This document shows positions 10,301 through 18,455 of a stretch of DNA of 64,000 nt, in pieces. The stretch spans positions 25,872-89,871 of the forward strand of contig CAKRPO010000006.1 of NCBI GenBank assembly GCA_934378195.1, read 5' to 3'. This DNA is from an uncultured Blautia sp. GTDB lineage: Bacteria; Bacillota; Clostridia; Lachnospirales; Lachnospiraceae. The position numbers were made by a program, and so were the translations under genes. The notes under the pieces were generated by a model, which was given only the letters and a program-made list of their open reading frames with translations, was not told the DNA's origin and did no database searches. The first letter of the stretch is position 1, and the number at the start of each line of letters is the position of its first letter.

Positions 10301-12234
10301 CAGATGGCAAAACATGGACGAAAGATTTTGAACTGTATTTTAACGGATACGATTCTGTAACGGATTCGTATGATAATGAAATTGCAATCAGAATTGGTAG
10401 TACAGGTTCATTTGCGGATGCGACAATGAAAGCAACTGTATATCTTGAAGAAATATCAAATGAAAATAGCAAGCTGATAGAAAAAGAGATAGACTGCAAA
10501 GCAGTTGGATCATTACCGGCAATTGAGGCTGGCAAAGATTACAAGGTACCAAAGTCATCAACACAGTACAAATTTATTCCAAAGGAAGACGGAGAATACA
10601 TCTGTACACGCAGCGACAGAGGCGGTATTTCCTATGTATCAGTGTTCAGAACAGACACAAGTTATCTGTATAGTTCTATGGAAAGTGTCAATGAAGGTGA
10701 AGAAGGATATTCCATGCAACTGGAAAAAGGCAAGACATATTATATCAATGCCGGCACTTACCAGTCTATGGGAACAGATGCAACCTTCCGCATCCAGAAG
10801 ATCAACAAGACGATCAATGGCTTGAAGGTAGTGACACCTCCGACCAAGAAAACACTTCTTCCAAATAACAAAGTGTATGAGAACGAGCTTGTTTCCTTAA
10901 ACGGACTGAAGGTAGAAATAAGTTATACCGATGGAACGAAAGAGACGATTGCTTATGGTCAGCCAAGCCAGGAAAGACGATATATACGTCAGTCAGAAGT
11001 TGTGTGGATGGCAAATGGAAAAGCAAAAGTTTATGTAGCGATTGGCAGATACACAGCAAGCTTTGAACTTAAAGCAGATTCCTGGGATAATGTTCCGGAG
11101 GTCAAACTTGGTGAAAGCAAAACACTTGATGCTCAGGCAGAGGATTTTGTAACTCTGAAATTTGTTCCGAAAGAAACTGGTGTTTACTACATCTATACAA
11201 CCAATAGTTCTGTATCCGGATACATTCGTGGAACAGGTGCAGAAAACAAGACAGACTATATTGACGGATGCAATCTGAAAGCAGGAGAAACCTATTACTT
11301 TACCGTAATCGCAATAAGCGGCAAACCGGTAGTTACAGTCAGGGCTGCATGCAAGGATGACAAGCATTCCTTCGGCGCATGGAAGACAGTTAAGGCTGCT
11401 ACCTGTGTGGCAACAGGCCTGAGAAGTCACACATGTACGAATTGTGGAAAAGAAGAAACAGAAGTCATTCCGGTAACCGGCAAACATACCATGAGCAACT
11501 GGAAGACGGTTAAGGCTGCTACCTGTGTAGCAACAGGACTGAGAAGCCATACATGTATTAATTGTGGAATTGAAGAGACAGAAGTTCTTCCTGCAACGGG
11601 CAAACACACCATGGGCAGTTGGAAGACTACATCTGAAGCAACTGCTGTCAAAGAAGGAAAACGTGAACGCACATGTAAAGTCTGCGGCAAGAAAGAGACA
11701 TCTAAGATTGCCAAACTCAAAGCAAGGGTTACTTTAAATGCCGGCATAAACAAGACGATTCCGCTGAAAGTGAAACAGTCTTACCTGGCAAAGGCAACCG
11801 GTCTTGCAAAAGGTGATAAAGTTGTTTCCTGGACGACCAGCAGTGCCAAGATCGCAACAGTTTCCAGGACAGGAACAGTTGTTGGTAAAGGTGCCGGAAC
11901 AGCCACGATCACAGTGAAACTGCTGAGCGGACTGAAGGCAAGCTTCAAAGTAAAAGTGCAGAAGACAGAGGTAGCAACCACTGCTCTTAAAGTAGTAAAC
12001 AAAGCAAATGGCAAGACACTCAGATCTGCAACCCTGAAACTGAAAAAATCACTGACACTTGTAACAACTGTTACACCTACGACCAGCAAACAGAAAGTAA
12101 CTTATACATCTTCCAATAAGAAAGTTGCGACTGTAAGTAGCAGAGGTGTGATCACAGCAAAGAAAAAAGGTAAAACAACCATCACTGTAAAATCCGGTAA
12201 GAAAGCAGTCAGGATCCAGATCACAGTGAAATAA
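7309..12234 (+). CDS. Giant secreted repeat protein (PPC-like, Ig-like, Cys-pair and Big_2 modules)
   Basis: Exported protein of 1641 aa, probably cell-surface, function unknown. After a signal peptide (MKRKRLALLLAAAMTVTSL, cleavage near the GAD at 29) comes an acidic stretch (about residues 30-125). The body then alternates about seven beta-sandwich units of PPC-like pattern (FTPxExGxY ... LExGxTYYxxV) with about five Ig-like units (ISYTDGTKETIAYG type). Three tandem 40-residue units starting near W1358, W1398 and W1438 each carry Cys pairs (TCTNCG, TCINCG, TCKVCG). Two Big_2 domains end the protein. No sortase motif is seen. The final 72 coding bases differ from those of the 4270 gene at only 3 positions. 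An AAAGGAGG ribosome site supports the start. Confidence 0.82.
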   Translation: MKRKRLALLLAAAMTVTSLDTSAMFVSGADFSSEVEEEVATQAEEGEDVAEEISADDTSADVEFSDETIDAEVPDESEVEAEVTDEEPSQDADVQVEEDTDEPDFSADVQEEVAADAGDDMHEDATVLELDRDYTVDLKVTDEDVWFKFTPGESGRYNFYSESERFEHPAVYFYDPGYSMEEYCSDACDNKGNDFALTSLYLEEGQTYYYRVRLQELEEGAEGVPFTVRLEKKPEVKDVSIDLSKVKKEFIAGMDYFSANGVQVTVNYDGSSTPRVLTFDNDRYSNSVNDSKGNRFYYILTKDGEEDDYDYEELLTAGTYKVSFCYWDRNYEEQEIAKITVTAKKPDASMFDALNIGDNTIEINQYETVHWYYVEAKETGVYKLSVETIYDEKNDDYLYPDERWKKINQDGTVSDEYPERDSDDIGYYLEKGDKYLVGWYVYSDNTPFNTKVNVSKVPQVTSVTAITDDMQTEYTEHVEYINAYDLQVKVTYEDGTSQKIAYGDEDTYGRYLSGCLLTENGENVAGYRPQAGKYIFRVRLGGKDVADIPITVVDVDSKVTDKISDGTSEFANNGKVLLKYTASEDGRYQFDFNAPVNQIEIYKADGNYADNVSVENSRVFADLVKGATYYVYAQPDDLCKKLTVNVTLTTRPASLSAKSLRKTAYIAGIDSFNANDIETTVSYGNTSRTIRGTDLLEGYNLRYKVMQGEDTDGYGWDEEPLTEGTWTVTPYLASGTAIDVAASSTTVTAKMFDANEMKAFPAVEENKWTSVENTRGDRMFYTFTPKESGLYTYSWGSEEESYSLGVYRAANAQYRRVYADYSTQNVLFEAGQTYLLLVSTYGNAKFKIDRLDPGAKPETLKELALTDGMKKNVEIDKSVDYLTCTFTPKENGTYQFDISEYDGNYVDSSIELRQGNEVISDRSERITAKLEAGKEYVYRVRTYDDDEPTTEPFTLEFNKIQKKEIKSIDLVLKDGKKASDLRVFDNFGDFYQLKVTYADGKTWTKDFELYFNGYDSVTDSYDNEIAIRIGSTGSFADATMKATVYLEEISNENSKLIEKEIDCKAVGSLPAIEAGKDYKVPKSSTQYKFIPKEDGEYICTRSDRGGISYVSVFRTDTSYLYSSMESVNEGEEGYSMQLEKGKTYYINAGTYQSMGTDATFRIQKINKTINGLKVVTPPTKKTLLPNNKVYENELVSLNGLKVEISYTDGTKETIAYGQPSQERRYIRQSEVVWMANGKAKVYVAIGRYTASFELKADSWDNVPEVKLGESKTLDAQAEDFVTLKFVPKETGVYYIYTTNSSVSGYIRGTGAENKTDYIDGCNLKAGETYYFTVIAISGKPVVTVRAACKDDKHSFGAWKTVKAATCVATGLRSHTCTNCGKEETEVIPVTGKHTMSNWKTVKAATCVATGLRSHTCINCGIEETEVLPATGKHTMGSWKTTSEATAVKEGKRERTCKVCGKKETSKIAKLKARVTLNAGINKTIPLKVKQSYLAKATGLAKGDKVVSWTTSSAKIATVSRTGTVVGKGAGTATITVKLLSGLKASFKVKVQKTEVATTALKVVNKANGKTLRSATLKLKKSLTLVTTVTPTTSKQKVTYTSSNKKVATVSSRGVITAKKKGKTTITVKSGKKAVRIQITVK

Positions 12235-12281
12235 AAGCAAAGCAATAAAAGCAACATAATAAAGTAACAGGTTAATAAGCA

Positions 12282-12327
12282 AAGTACAGCCCCTTTTGGA
12301 GAGATAAGTCTGGAAGGGGCTGTACTT
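12282..12327 (+). terminator. Perfect 14-bp hairpin between surface protein 2 and the ligase gene
   Basis: AAGTACAGCCCCTT (12282-12295) pairs fully with AAGGGGCTGTACTT (12314-12327), loop 18 nt. There is no U-run after it, and the ribosome site GGGAG of the next gene begins at the next base, so it could be a weak terminator or a leader structure controlling the next gene. Confidence 0.6.
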
Positions 12328-12339
12328 GGGAGTAAATAA

Positions 12340-14124
12340 ATGAAAAATAAAACAAGACAGATAAACTGGGATCTCCTTCCGATAATCCTGATGGTGGCTG
12401 TGCTGCCGCTTGTAGCAATCGGGCAGAAAGTAACAGTCAGCCTTGGCAAATATGCGTGGTTTCCAGATGGAGATGTTCAGTATGATTTCTTTATGCATGC
12501 GAAAAGTATAGCATTTCTTGTTCTGATTGTCTGGATGCTGATCGTGCTGGTGGACAGAGCTCTGATCAGACGGATAAAGATCTGTAACTGGAAATATTTT
12601 GTTCCGCTGTATCTGTATTTGGTATTTGTTTTTCTTTCAACGATTTTGTCAGTAGATAAGGCACTTTCGCTGAAAGGAATGTGGCAGCAATATGAATCTG
12701 TCTGGGTTTTGGTCGGATATGCGATTATTGTTTTTTACTGTGCGCAGGTAATAGAAAAGATTCGAGACATAAAAATGATTGCCATTGCCTTGGCTGTCGG
12801 AGCAGCATTACAGGGACTGATCGGACTCAGCCAGGTTACAGGAAAAGATTTCTTTTCATTTGGAATCGGCAGAAAGATGCTGACTGCAGGAATTGATGAT
12901 GCAGCACAAAACACTCTTAGTTATCAGTTTATGGGAGACAATCAGTCATCGGTATATATGGCATTATTTAACCCGAATTATGCAGCTGTTTATATCATTA
13001 TCCTGCTGCCACTGATACTGATGCTGGCGATTACAGTAAAGAAAAAAGTTGGTAGAGTTTTATGTATAGTATTAAGTGTGGTGTTGTTGATCTGTTTATA
13101 TGGCAGTGGCTCTGAAACAGGACTTTTGGTTGGTGGAACACTGATCGTTATTTCAGCAATAGCCGTGGAGATTCTGAGAAAAACGACTCCGGTAAAGAAA
13201 GTATCTGTCATTGTACTGTGCCTGATTCTGGTAGTGGGAGGAGTTAGTGGATATGATATGGCAAAAGGCCATGTTCTGAGCAGTGCATTGAAAAGAAGTG
13301 TAGAAAAGCATACCTATTTTCTCAAGACAATCGAGATGGATGAAGAAGGCGTGACATTTGATTTTGGGGACAGAACATTTAAGCTGATTCCGGAGATGAC
13401 GGAAGCAGGACAGATGTTGACGGCAGTGGAAAATGGAAAAACAGTAATGACCGCATCCTGGGACACGGAACGCCAGTGCTTTCGCTTTAAGGATACGAAC
13501 TACGATGGTTGGAATTATGATACATATGAAGTAGATGGAACGCAGTATCTGACTATGCAGGGAAAGAAAGTTACCTGGAATTTCTGTAAAAAAGCAGGAA
13601 GTGATACTTATATGTATCTGAATATTTATGGAAAAGAGGATCAGATAGAAAATGCCAAAGCAGTATTCAAGGGATACGAACGAGCTTTGTCCGGACGAGG
13701 TTATATCTGGGGAAGAACCATTCCTCTTTTGACCAGATATCTTCTGTGGGGAAGTGGTCCGGATACATTTGTAGAAGTATTTCCACAGTCGGATTATGTT
13801 ATGAAAGTAAATACGAGCATGAGAATGCATCAGGAACTTACAACAAAAGCACATAATATGTACCTGCAGACAGCAGTTCAGACAGGCGTTCTGTCACTGA
13901 TCTGTCTTCTGACCTTCTGGATCCGATATTTCGTATTGTTTGCACAGAATATCCGAAAAGGAGAGAACAAAGAGCTGCTTTTGATCCGTTGTGGTATTGC
14001 AGTTGGAGTCCTTGGATTTTTGCTGATGGGCATGTTGAATGATTCCACTCTTGCGGTCTCACCGGTATTCTGGTGTATCCTTGGAATGGGAATTGCAATG
14101 GAACAGAAAACCTTTCACAGTTAA
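12340..14124 (+). CDS. O-antigen ligase/polymerase-like (Wzy/WaaL family) membrane protein
   Basis: A 594-residue integral membrane protein. About ten hydrophobic helices are visible: a block in the first 300 residues and two or three more near the C-terminus. Between them is an extracytoplasmic loop of about 130 residues (from about 310 to 450), followed by the family-typical segment RGYIWGRTIPLL, GSGPDTF and later HNMYLQTAVQTGVLSL. Such proteins polymerise or ligate surface polysaccharide at the outer face of the membrane. No other glycan genes are adjacent, so the substrate is unknown; glycosylation of the neighbouring surface proteins is a guess. The start at 12340 has GGGAG 9 nt upstream. 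Confidence 0.8.
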   Translation: MKNKTRQINWDLLPIILMVAVLPLVAIGQKVTVSLGKYAWFPDGDVQYDFFMHAKSIAFLVLIVWMLIVLVDRALIRRIKICNWKYFVPLYLYLVFVFLSTILSVDKALSLKGMWQQYESVWVLVGYAIIVFYCAQVIEKIRDIKMIAIALAVGAALQGLIGLSQVTGKDFFSFGIGRKMLTAGIDDAAQNTLSYQFMGDNQSSVYMALFNPNYAAVYIIILLPLILMLAITVKKKVGRVLCIVLSVVLLICLYGSGSETGLLVGGTLIVISAIAVEILRKTTPVKKVSVIVLCLILVVGGVSGYDMAKGHVLSSALKRSVEKHTYFLKTIEMDEEGVTFDFGDRTFKLIPEMTEAGQMLTAVENGKTVMTASWDTERQCFRFKDTNYDGWNYDTYEVDGTQYLTMQGKKVTWNFCKKAGSDTYMYLNIYGKEDQIENAKAVFKGYERALSGRGYIWGRTIPLLTRYLLWGSGPDTFVEVFPQSDYVMKVNTSMRMHQELTTKAHNMYLQTAVQTGVLSLICLLTFWIRYFVLFAQNIRKGENKELLLIRCGIAVGVLGFLLMGMLNDSTLAVSPVFWCILGMGIAMEQKTFHS

Positions 14125-14144
14125 ATACTGTGGGAGGTTTTTTT
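14109..14144 (+). terminator. Intrinsic terminator after the ligase gene
   Basis: AACCTTTCACAGT pairs imperfectly with ACTGTGGGAGGTT, with a run of T to 14144. The left arm overlaps the last codons and the TAA at 14122. Confidence 0.85.
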
Positions 14145-14167
14145 CGTACTAAATTTCATTTCAAAAC

Positions 14168-14195
14168 ATATATTGTAAAAAGAAAACCTACGTTA
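14168..14195 (+). promoter_or_regulatory. Possible sigma-E-type promoter of the spoIIIA operon
   Basis: ATATATT (14168-14174), 13 nt, CCTACGTT (14188-14195), a loose match to the mother-cell sigma-E pattern. The operon is sigma-E dependent in Bacillus subtilis; here the site is only a suggestion. Confidence 0.25.
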
Positions 14196-14211
14196 GCATT
14201 CACAAAAAGAG

Positions 14212-15141
14212 GTGAGAACGATCAGGGCGGGACAGATTCAAAGCCTTTTTGCCGGAAACATCCGGAAACTACTGGAAGAAAGTATCGTAGATTACGAGAA
14301 GCTTTATGAGATTCGGCTTCGGACAGGCCGGCCTGTATTCTTATGCTATGGAGATGGGGAGAAATTCCTTCGGACCGCAAACGGGCTGCCGTATCGGGTG
14401 ACGAGACAAGATCTCAAAGAAACACTGGAATATATCAGTGGATATTCTTTGTATGCATACGAAGATGAAATCCGGCAGGGGTACTTAAGTGTGCAGGGTG
14501 GTCATCGTGTAGGAATCACTGGCAAAGTGATCTTGGATGGAGAACGTATCCGGGGAATGAAGTATATTTCCTGCATCAATGTCCGACTGGCGCATCAGGT
14601 ACAAGGGTGTGCAGATGAAGTGATGCCGTATATTCGAAGTGAAAAAGAAATCTGTCATACACTGATCATATCACCACCCAGATGCGGTAAGACAACTTTG
14701 CTCAGAGATGTGATTCGACAGATCAGTAACGGCACAGATGAGATTCCGGGGGTGACAGTGGGCGTTGTCGACGAGAGAAGCGAACTTGCAGGCTGTTATC
14801 AGGGAGTGCCGCAGAATGATCTGGGAATGCGGACAGATGTGCTGGATGCCTGCCCAAAAGCAAAAGGAATGCAGATGCTTTTGCGTTCAATGTCTCCGAT
14901 GGTTGTGGCAGTAGATGAACTTGGAAAAAAAGAAGACTATAAGGCAGTAGAATCTGTGATCCACTGCGGTTGTAAGCTTGTAGCAACTGCTCATGGAAAT
15001 TCGCTGGAGGATGTTTTGAGACAGCCCTTTTTTCAGAAGCTGAAAAAGATGGAAGTGTTTGAACGCTATATCGTATTAGGAAAAAAAGGACATGCAGGAA
15101 GCATCGAAGGAATTTATGACGGGACGGGAAAGGCATGTTGA
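14212..15141 (+). CDS. spoIIIAA: Stage III sporulation protein AA (ATPase)
   Basis: Mother-cell cytoplasmic AAA/secretion-type ATPase thought to energise the SpoIIIA-SpoIIQ channel between mother cell and forespore. It has 309 aa, close to the 307 of Bacillus subtilis. Walker A is PPRCGKTT (residues 155-162), with a Walker B-like VVAVDELG further on and the conserved GVVDERSELAGC. The only start giving full length is GTG at 14212, but the AGAGGTGAG ribosome-like sequence overlaps that codon, so initiation is uncertain. The gene overlaps spoIIIAB by 7 nt. Confidence 0.94.
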   Translation: MRTIRAGQIQSLFAGNIRKLLEESIVDYEKLYEIRLRTGRPVFLCYGDGEKFLRTANGLPYRVTRQDLKETLEYISGYSLYAYEDEIRQGYLSVQGGHRVGITGKVILDGERIRGMKYISCINVRLAHQVQGCADEVMPYIRSEKEICHTLIISPPRCGKTTLLRDVIRQISNGTDEIPGVTVGVVDERSELAGCYQGVPQNDLGMRTDVLDACPKAKGMQMLLRSMSPMVVAVDELGKKEDYKAVESVIHCGCKLVATAHGNSLEDVLRQPFFQKLKKMEVFERYIVLGKKGHAGSIEGIYDGTGKAC

Positions 15142-15653
15142 AGCTGGCGGGTGCAGTAATGATTATCTGTGCATCGGTGGGGATTGGCTGCTCCAAAAGC
15201 CGGGAGCTGACCTTGCGTGAAAGAAACCTGGAAGCGTTTTTACAGGTGCTTTTGTGTTTGAAAGGAGAGATACGATGTGGCAACAGTTCTCTGCCGGACG
15301 CACTTCGGGACACGGCATATCGCTGCCCGAAAGCATATGAAGCATTCTTAAGCGGAATAGCTTGCTGTATGGAATCTGGTACAGAGGAAAACCTGAGCAT
15401 CATTTTTCAGGACTGCACAGAAAAATATCTGAAAAATCTGGTATTAGATAAAGAAGAAAAAAGGAAGATCAGTCTTTTGGGAGAACGTCTTGGATATCTT
15501 GATCGGGAAATGCAGCTTCGGCAGTTAGAATTGTACGAAAATGATTTTCAGTATCTGCTTTGCACTTTACAGAAGGACAAGGAAGAAAAGAAAAAGCTTT
15601 ACCGCAGTCTCGGAGCAATGGGAGGCATCATGCTGGCGGTGTTATTCTGGTGA
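15135..15653 (+). CDS. spoIIIAB: Stage III sporulation protein AB
   Basis: A 172-aa protein of the SpoIIIA complex, related in fold to type II secretion component GspF. The pattern is as expected: an N-terminal membrane helix (LAGAVMIICASVGIGCS), the family sequence SRELTLRERNLEAFLQ with LCLKGEIRCG, a helical middle, and a C-terminal hydrophobic helix (LGAMGGIMLAVLF). It overlaps spoIIIAA and is followed 20 nt later by spoIIIAC. Confidence 0.93.
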   Translation: MLKLAGAVMIICASVGIGCSKSRELTLRERNLEAFLQVLLCLKGEIRCGNSSLPDALRDTAYRCPKAYEAFLSGIACCMESGTEENLSIIFQDCTEKYLKNLVLDKEEKRKISLLGERLGYLDREMQLRQLELYENDFQYLLCTLQKDKEEKKKLYRSLGAMGGIMLAVLFW

Positions 15654-15673
15654 ACCAGGAGAAAGGAGGGAGA

Positions 15674-15868
15674 ATGGAAGTCACTATCATATTTAAGATT
15701 GCGGCAGTTGGAATCCTGGTTTCTGTTCTTTCTCAGGTATTGAAGCACAGCGGCAGAGATGAACAGGCATTTATGGTCAGCCTGGCAGGACTTCTGATCG
15801 TTCTGTTCTGGATTGTTCCGTATATTTATGAATTATTTCAGGATATTCAGAAGCTGTTTGTGATTTGA
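15674..15868 (+). CDS. spoIIIAC: Stage III sporulation protein AC
   Basis: A 64-residue membrane protein with two hydrophobic helices and the conserved VLKHSGRDEQAFMVSLAG loop. Family size is 66-68 aa. The ATG at 15674 follows AAAGGAGGG, so the upstream in-frame codons are not part of the protein. It is a structural subunit of the SpoIIIA channel in the outer forespore membrane. Confidence 0.94.
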   Translation: MEVTIIFKIAAVGILVSVLSQVLKHSGRDEQAFMVSLAGLLIVLFWIVPYIYELFQDIQKLFVI

Positions 15869-15958
15869 TCAACAGAAAAAAGAGACAGTGACGGGACAGA
15901 GTGAAATGTAACAGGTTTGGTGCAAACGAAGTGCAGGCATCGGAGGACAGGAGGCAGC

Positions 15959-16345
15959 ATGGATATTATCAGAATTTCACTTCTGGGAATCTGCGGAGTC
16001 ATACTTGGATTCTTTCTGAAAGGGACAAGACCAGAGTATGTTACGTTTATAACGATGGGGATAGGTGTGATGATTCTGGGACTTGCGGTGGATAAGCTAC
16101 AGTATCTGTTTCAGACGGTCAGTAAGATCCAGCAAAATCTCTCCATCGATCCGGAATATTTTTTTACACTGATTAAAATGGTGGGAATCACATATATTGG
16201 ACAGTTTTCGGCTGGAATCTGCAAAGATGCAGGTTATCAGGCGACGGCAGCCCAGATAGAACTGTTCTGCAAACTTTCTGTAATGGTCTTAAGTGTTCCG
16301 GTGCTGATGGCACTGCTTGAAACAATCCAGGGGTTTCTGGGATGA
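15959..16345 (+). CDS. spoIIIAD: Stage III sporulation protein AD
   Basis: A 128-aa membrane protein with four hydrophobic segments, paralogous to SpoIIIAC in its C-terminal half (IKMVGITYIGQFSAGICKDAG). The ATG at 15959 has GGACAGGAGG upstream and gives the normal family length. It overlaps spoIIIAE by ATGA. Confidence 0.94.
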   Translation: MDIIRISLLGICGVILGFFLKGTRPEYVTFITMGIGVMILGLAVDKLQYLFQTVSKIQQNLSIDPEYFFTLIKMVGITYIGQFSAGICKDAGYQATAAQIELFCKLSVMVLSVPVLMALLETIQGFLG

Positions 16346-17568
16346 AGCAAGGATGTACAGGCAGGGGACAATATAAAAAACGACAACAGTTGTTTTTCAT
16401 AGCTCTCACTCTTCTGTTGCTGGATCTTCTGAATCCGGGAGTCGCGGGCCTGTTTTCTGGAACGGAGATCTGTCTGGCGGCAGAACAGGAAACAGCACAG
16501 ACACAGAATGAGACGATCAATGGTGTCCTGGAAGAGCTGGATCTTTCACAGGTACAGAAGATGCTGGATCAGATGCTGGGAGAAGAAAGCTTTTCCATGA
16601 AGGACATGCTGGTCGGCCTTACAAAAGGAGAAAATGTGTTATCAAAAGATACTGTGCAGGATCTGCTGCGCAGTTTTTTATTTTCCGGTATGCAGAAAGA
16701 AAAAAGTCTTCTGATCAAAATTCTGCTTCTTATCCTGCTGGCGGCAGTGTTTTCAAATTTTGCAGCAGTGTTTGAGAACGGACAGATTGGGGAGATTTGT
16801 TTCTATATAGTGTATCTTTTGCTGTTCATTCTTCTGATGGATTCATTTTCTTCCATGAGCCATTCTCTTCTGCAGACGGTTTCATGGATGGGAGAATTTA
16901 TGCGTGGACTTGCTCCGGCATATTTCCTGACCATATCGTTGTCTTCCGGCAGTGCAACGGCAGCAGTCTTTTATGAAGGGATTCTGATTCTTACATGGCT
17001 TATACAGACTGTGATCGTCAACATACTTCTTCCGGGAGTTGGCATGTATGTACTGATCGCATTACTCAACAATCTGTCCAGGGAAGAGATGCTCGGCAGG
17101 ATGGCGGAACTTCTTGATACAGCAGTAAGCTGGGGTCTTAAGACACTCCTTGGTGCAGTTGTCGGATTACAGGTGGTGAGAGGACTGGTAGCACCGGTGA
17201 TAGATACTCTGAAACGAAGTATGATCGGAAGAGCGGCAGGTGTACTGCCGGGAGTTGGAAGTGCAGTGAATATGGTAACGGAACTGGTGCTGACCAGTGC
17301 AGTCCTTATAAGGAACAGTCTTGGCGTTGTGATTCTGCTTGCTTTTGTGGCAGTGGGAGCCGGACCGGTGGTTCACTACGGGCTTCTGTCATTGCTCTAT
17401 CGTTTTCTGGCAGCGATCGCACAGCCGATATCGGATAAAAGAATCGTGGATTCACTGGCAACGATGGGGGAGGGGTGCGCGCTGCTTCTCAGGGCACTTT
17501 TTACAGCGGAGATTCTCTGCGTACTTGATTTTATCATCGTGATGAGTGGAATCGGAGGTAGCGGATGA
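16342..17568 (+). CDS. spoIIIAE: Stage III sporulation protein AE
   Basis: A 408-aa polytopic membrane protein, the largest of the SpoIIIA channel. It has an N-terminal signal-like helix (LFFIALTLLLLDLLNPG), an extracytoplasmic region of about 90 residues, then about six to seven membrane helices, ending with a hydrophobic segment. Sequence around GVLPGVGSAVNMVTE is typical of the family. Translational coupling by ATGA overlaps is seen on both sides. Confidence 0.94.
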   Translation: MKQGCTGRGQYKKRQQLFFIALTLLLLDLLNPGVAGLFSGTEICLAAEQETAQTQNETINGVLEELDLSQVQKMLDQMLGEESFSMKDMLVGLTKGENVLSKDTVQDLLRSFLFSGMQKEKSLLIKILLLILLAAVFSNFAAVFENGQIGEICFYIVYLLLFILLMDSFSSMSHSLLQTVSWMGEFMRGLAPAYFLTISLSSGSATAAVFYEGILILTWLIQTVIVNILLPGVGMYVLIALLNNLSREEMLGRMAELLDTAVSWGLKTLLGAVVGLQVVRGLVAPVIDTLKRSMIGRAAGVLPGVGSAVNMVTELVLTSAVLIRNSLGVVILLAFVAVGAGPVVHYGLLSLLYRFLAAIAQPISDKRIVDSLATMGEGCALLLRALFTAEILCVLDFIIVMSGIGGSG

Positions 17569-18137
17569 AAACAGAGATTTATCAGTGGGTGAAGACGCTG
17601 GCGGTGTTTTATATTGTATTTTCGGCGGTTCTTCATCTGGTGCCGGATACAAAATATGAGCGCTATATCCGATCTTTTATGGGAATCCTTCTGATCTATA
17701 TTTTGTGTACACCGGTTTTTGCTTTGTTCGGAAACGGAGAAAAATTACTTCAGGATTTTCATCTGAATTATCAGGAAGAAATGGCATCGATGGAGCTTCA
17801 GAATGCGGAAAATCTGCAGGCACTTTATCTGCAGGAAAATTACAGCAGAGAACTGGAAAAAGAAATTTCGCAAAAGATCGAAGAAGATGGAATAAAAACA
17901 GAGGCGGTTGTCGTAAATATAAAGGGAGAACAGGTAATGGCGGTGATCAGTACAGCGGAAAAGATCACACAGGAGCAGGAAAGGAGAATCCGGGATGGAC
18001 TTGCCAGGGACTTCGGGATCGAAGAAAAAAACTGTCAGTTCCTTATGGGGAAAGATGAACAGACAGCAGTGGCTGGTAATCCTGCTTCTGGGACTTCTGC
18101 TGATGGTGATCGCATTTCCGGTTTCGAAAACAGATAA
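17565..18137 (+). CDS. spoIIIAF: Stage III sporulation protein AF
   Basis: A 190-aa protein with two N-terminal membrane helices (LAVFYIVFSAVLHLV and FMGILLIYILCTPVFALFG) and a soluble C-terminal ring-building-like domain, as in the family (about 206 aa). The C-terminus runs 83 nt into spoIIIAG in a different frame; its last 25 residues (Gly/Ala/Ser rich) are unlikely to be conserved. Part of the feeding-channel complex. Confidence 0.9.
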   Translation: MKTEIYQWVKTLAVFYIVFSAVLHLVPDTKYERYIRSFMGILLIYILCTPVFALFGNGEKLLQDFHLNYQEEMASMELQNAENLQALYLQENYSRELEKEISQKIEEDGIKTEAVVVNIKGEQVMAVISTAEKITQEQERRIRDGLARDFGIEEKNCQFLMGKDEQTAVAGNPASGTSADGDRISGFENR

Positions 18138-18444
18138 AGAGAAAAATGGTGCGGGGACTGCTGCTTTTTCATCTGTTACAGAAGAAAGCAGTGGAACGAA
18201 GACGGAACTCGAAAAAAGACTGGAAGAACTTCTTGAAAATGTGGAAGGTGTCGGCAAGGTAAAGGTGATGCTGATGACGGATGCCGGACAGGGGCTGTAC
18301 AGTACCGACAGTGGCGAAGTGACAGGAGTTCTGATTGTAGCAGAAGGGGCAGATAATTCTGTGACCATTCAGAAAATACAGGAGGCAGTAATGGCATTAT
18401 TTCAGATCGATGCTCATAAAATAAGAATAATGAAAATGAAATGA
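18055..18444 (+). CDS. spoIIIAG: Stage III sporulation protein AG
   Basis: A 129-aa protein with an N-terminal membrane helix (WLVILLLGLLLMVIAF) and a RBM/ring domain with LEELLENVEGVGKVKVML. In Bacillus subtilis SpoIIIAG forms a large ring in the intermembrane space. The ATG at 18055 follows GGGGAAAG and is needed to keep the membrane helix, so the 83-nt overlap with spoIIIAF is genuine. It is shorter than the Bacillus protein (about 229 aa), as is common in Clostridia. Confidence 0.9.
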   Translation: MNRQQWLVILLLGLLLMVIAFPVSKTDKEKNGAGTAAFSSVTEESSGTKTELEKRLEELLENVEGVGKVKVMLMTDAGQGLYSTDSGEVTGVLIVAEGADNSVTIQKIQEAVMALFQIDAHKIRIMKMK

Positions 18445-18455
18445 GGAGTGAAAGC

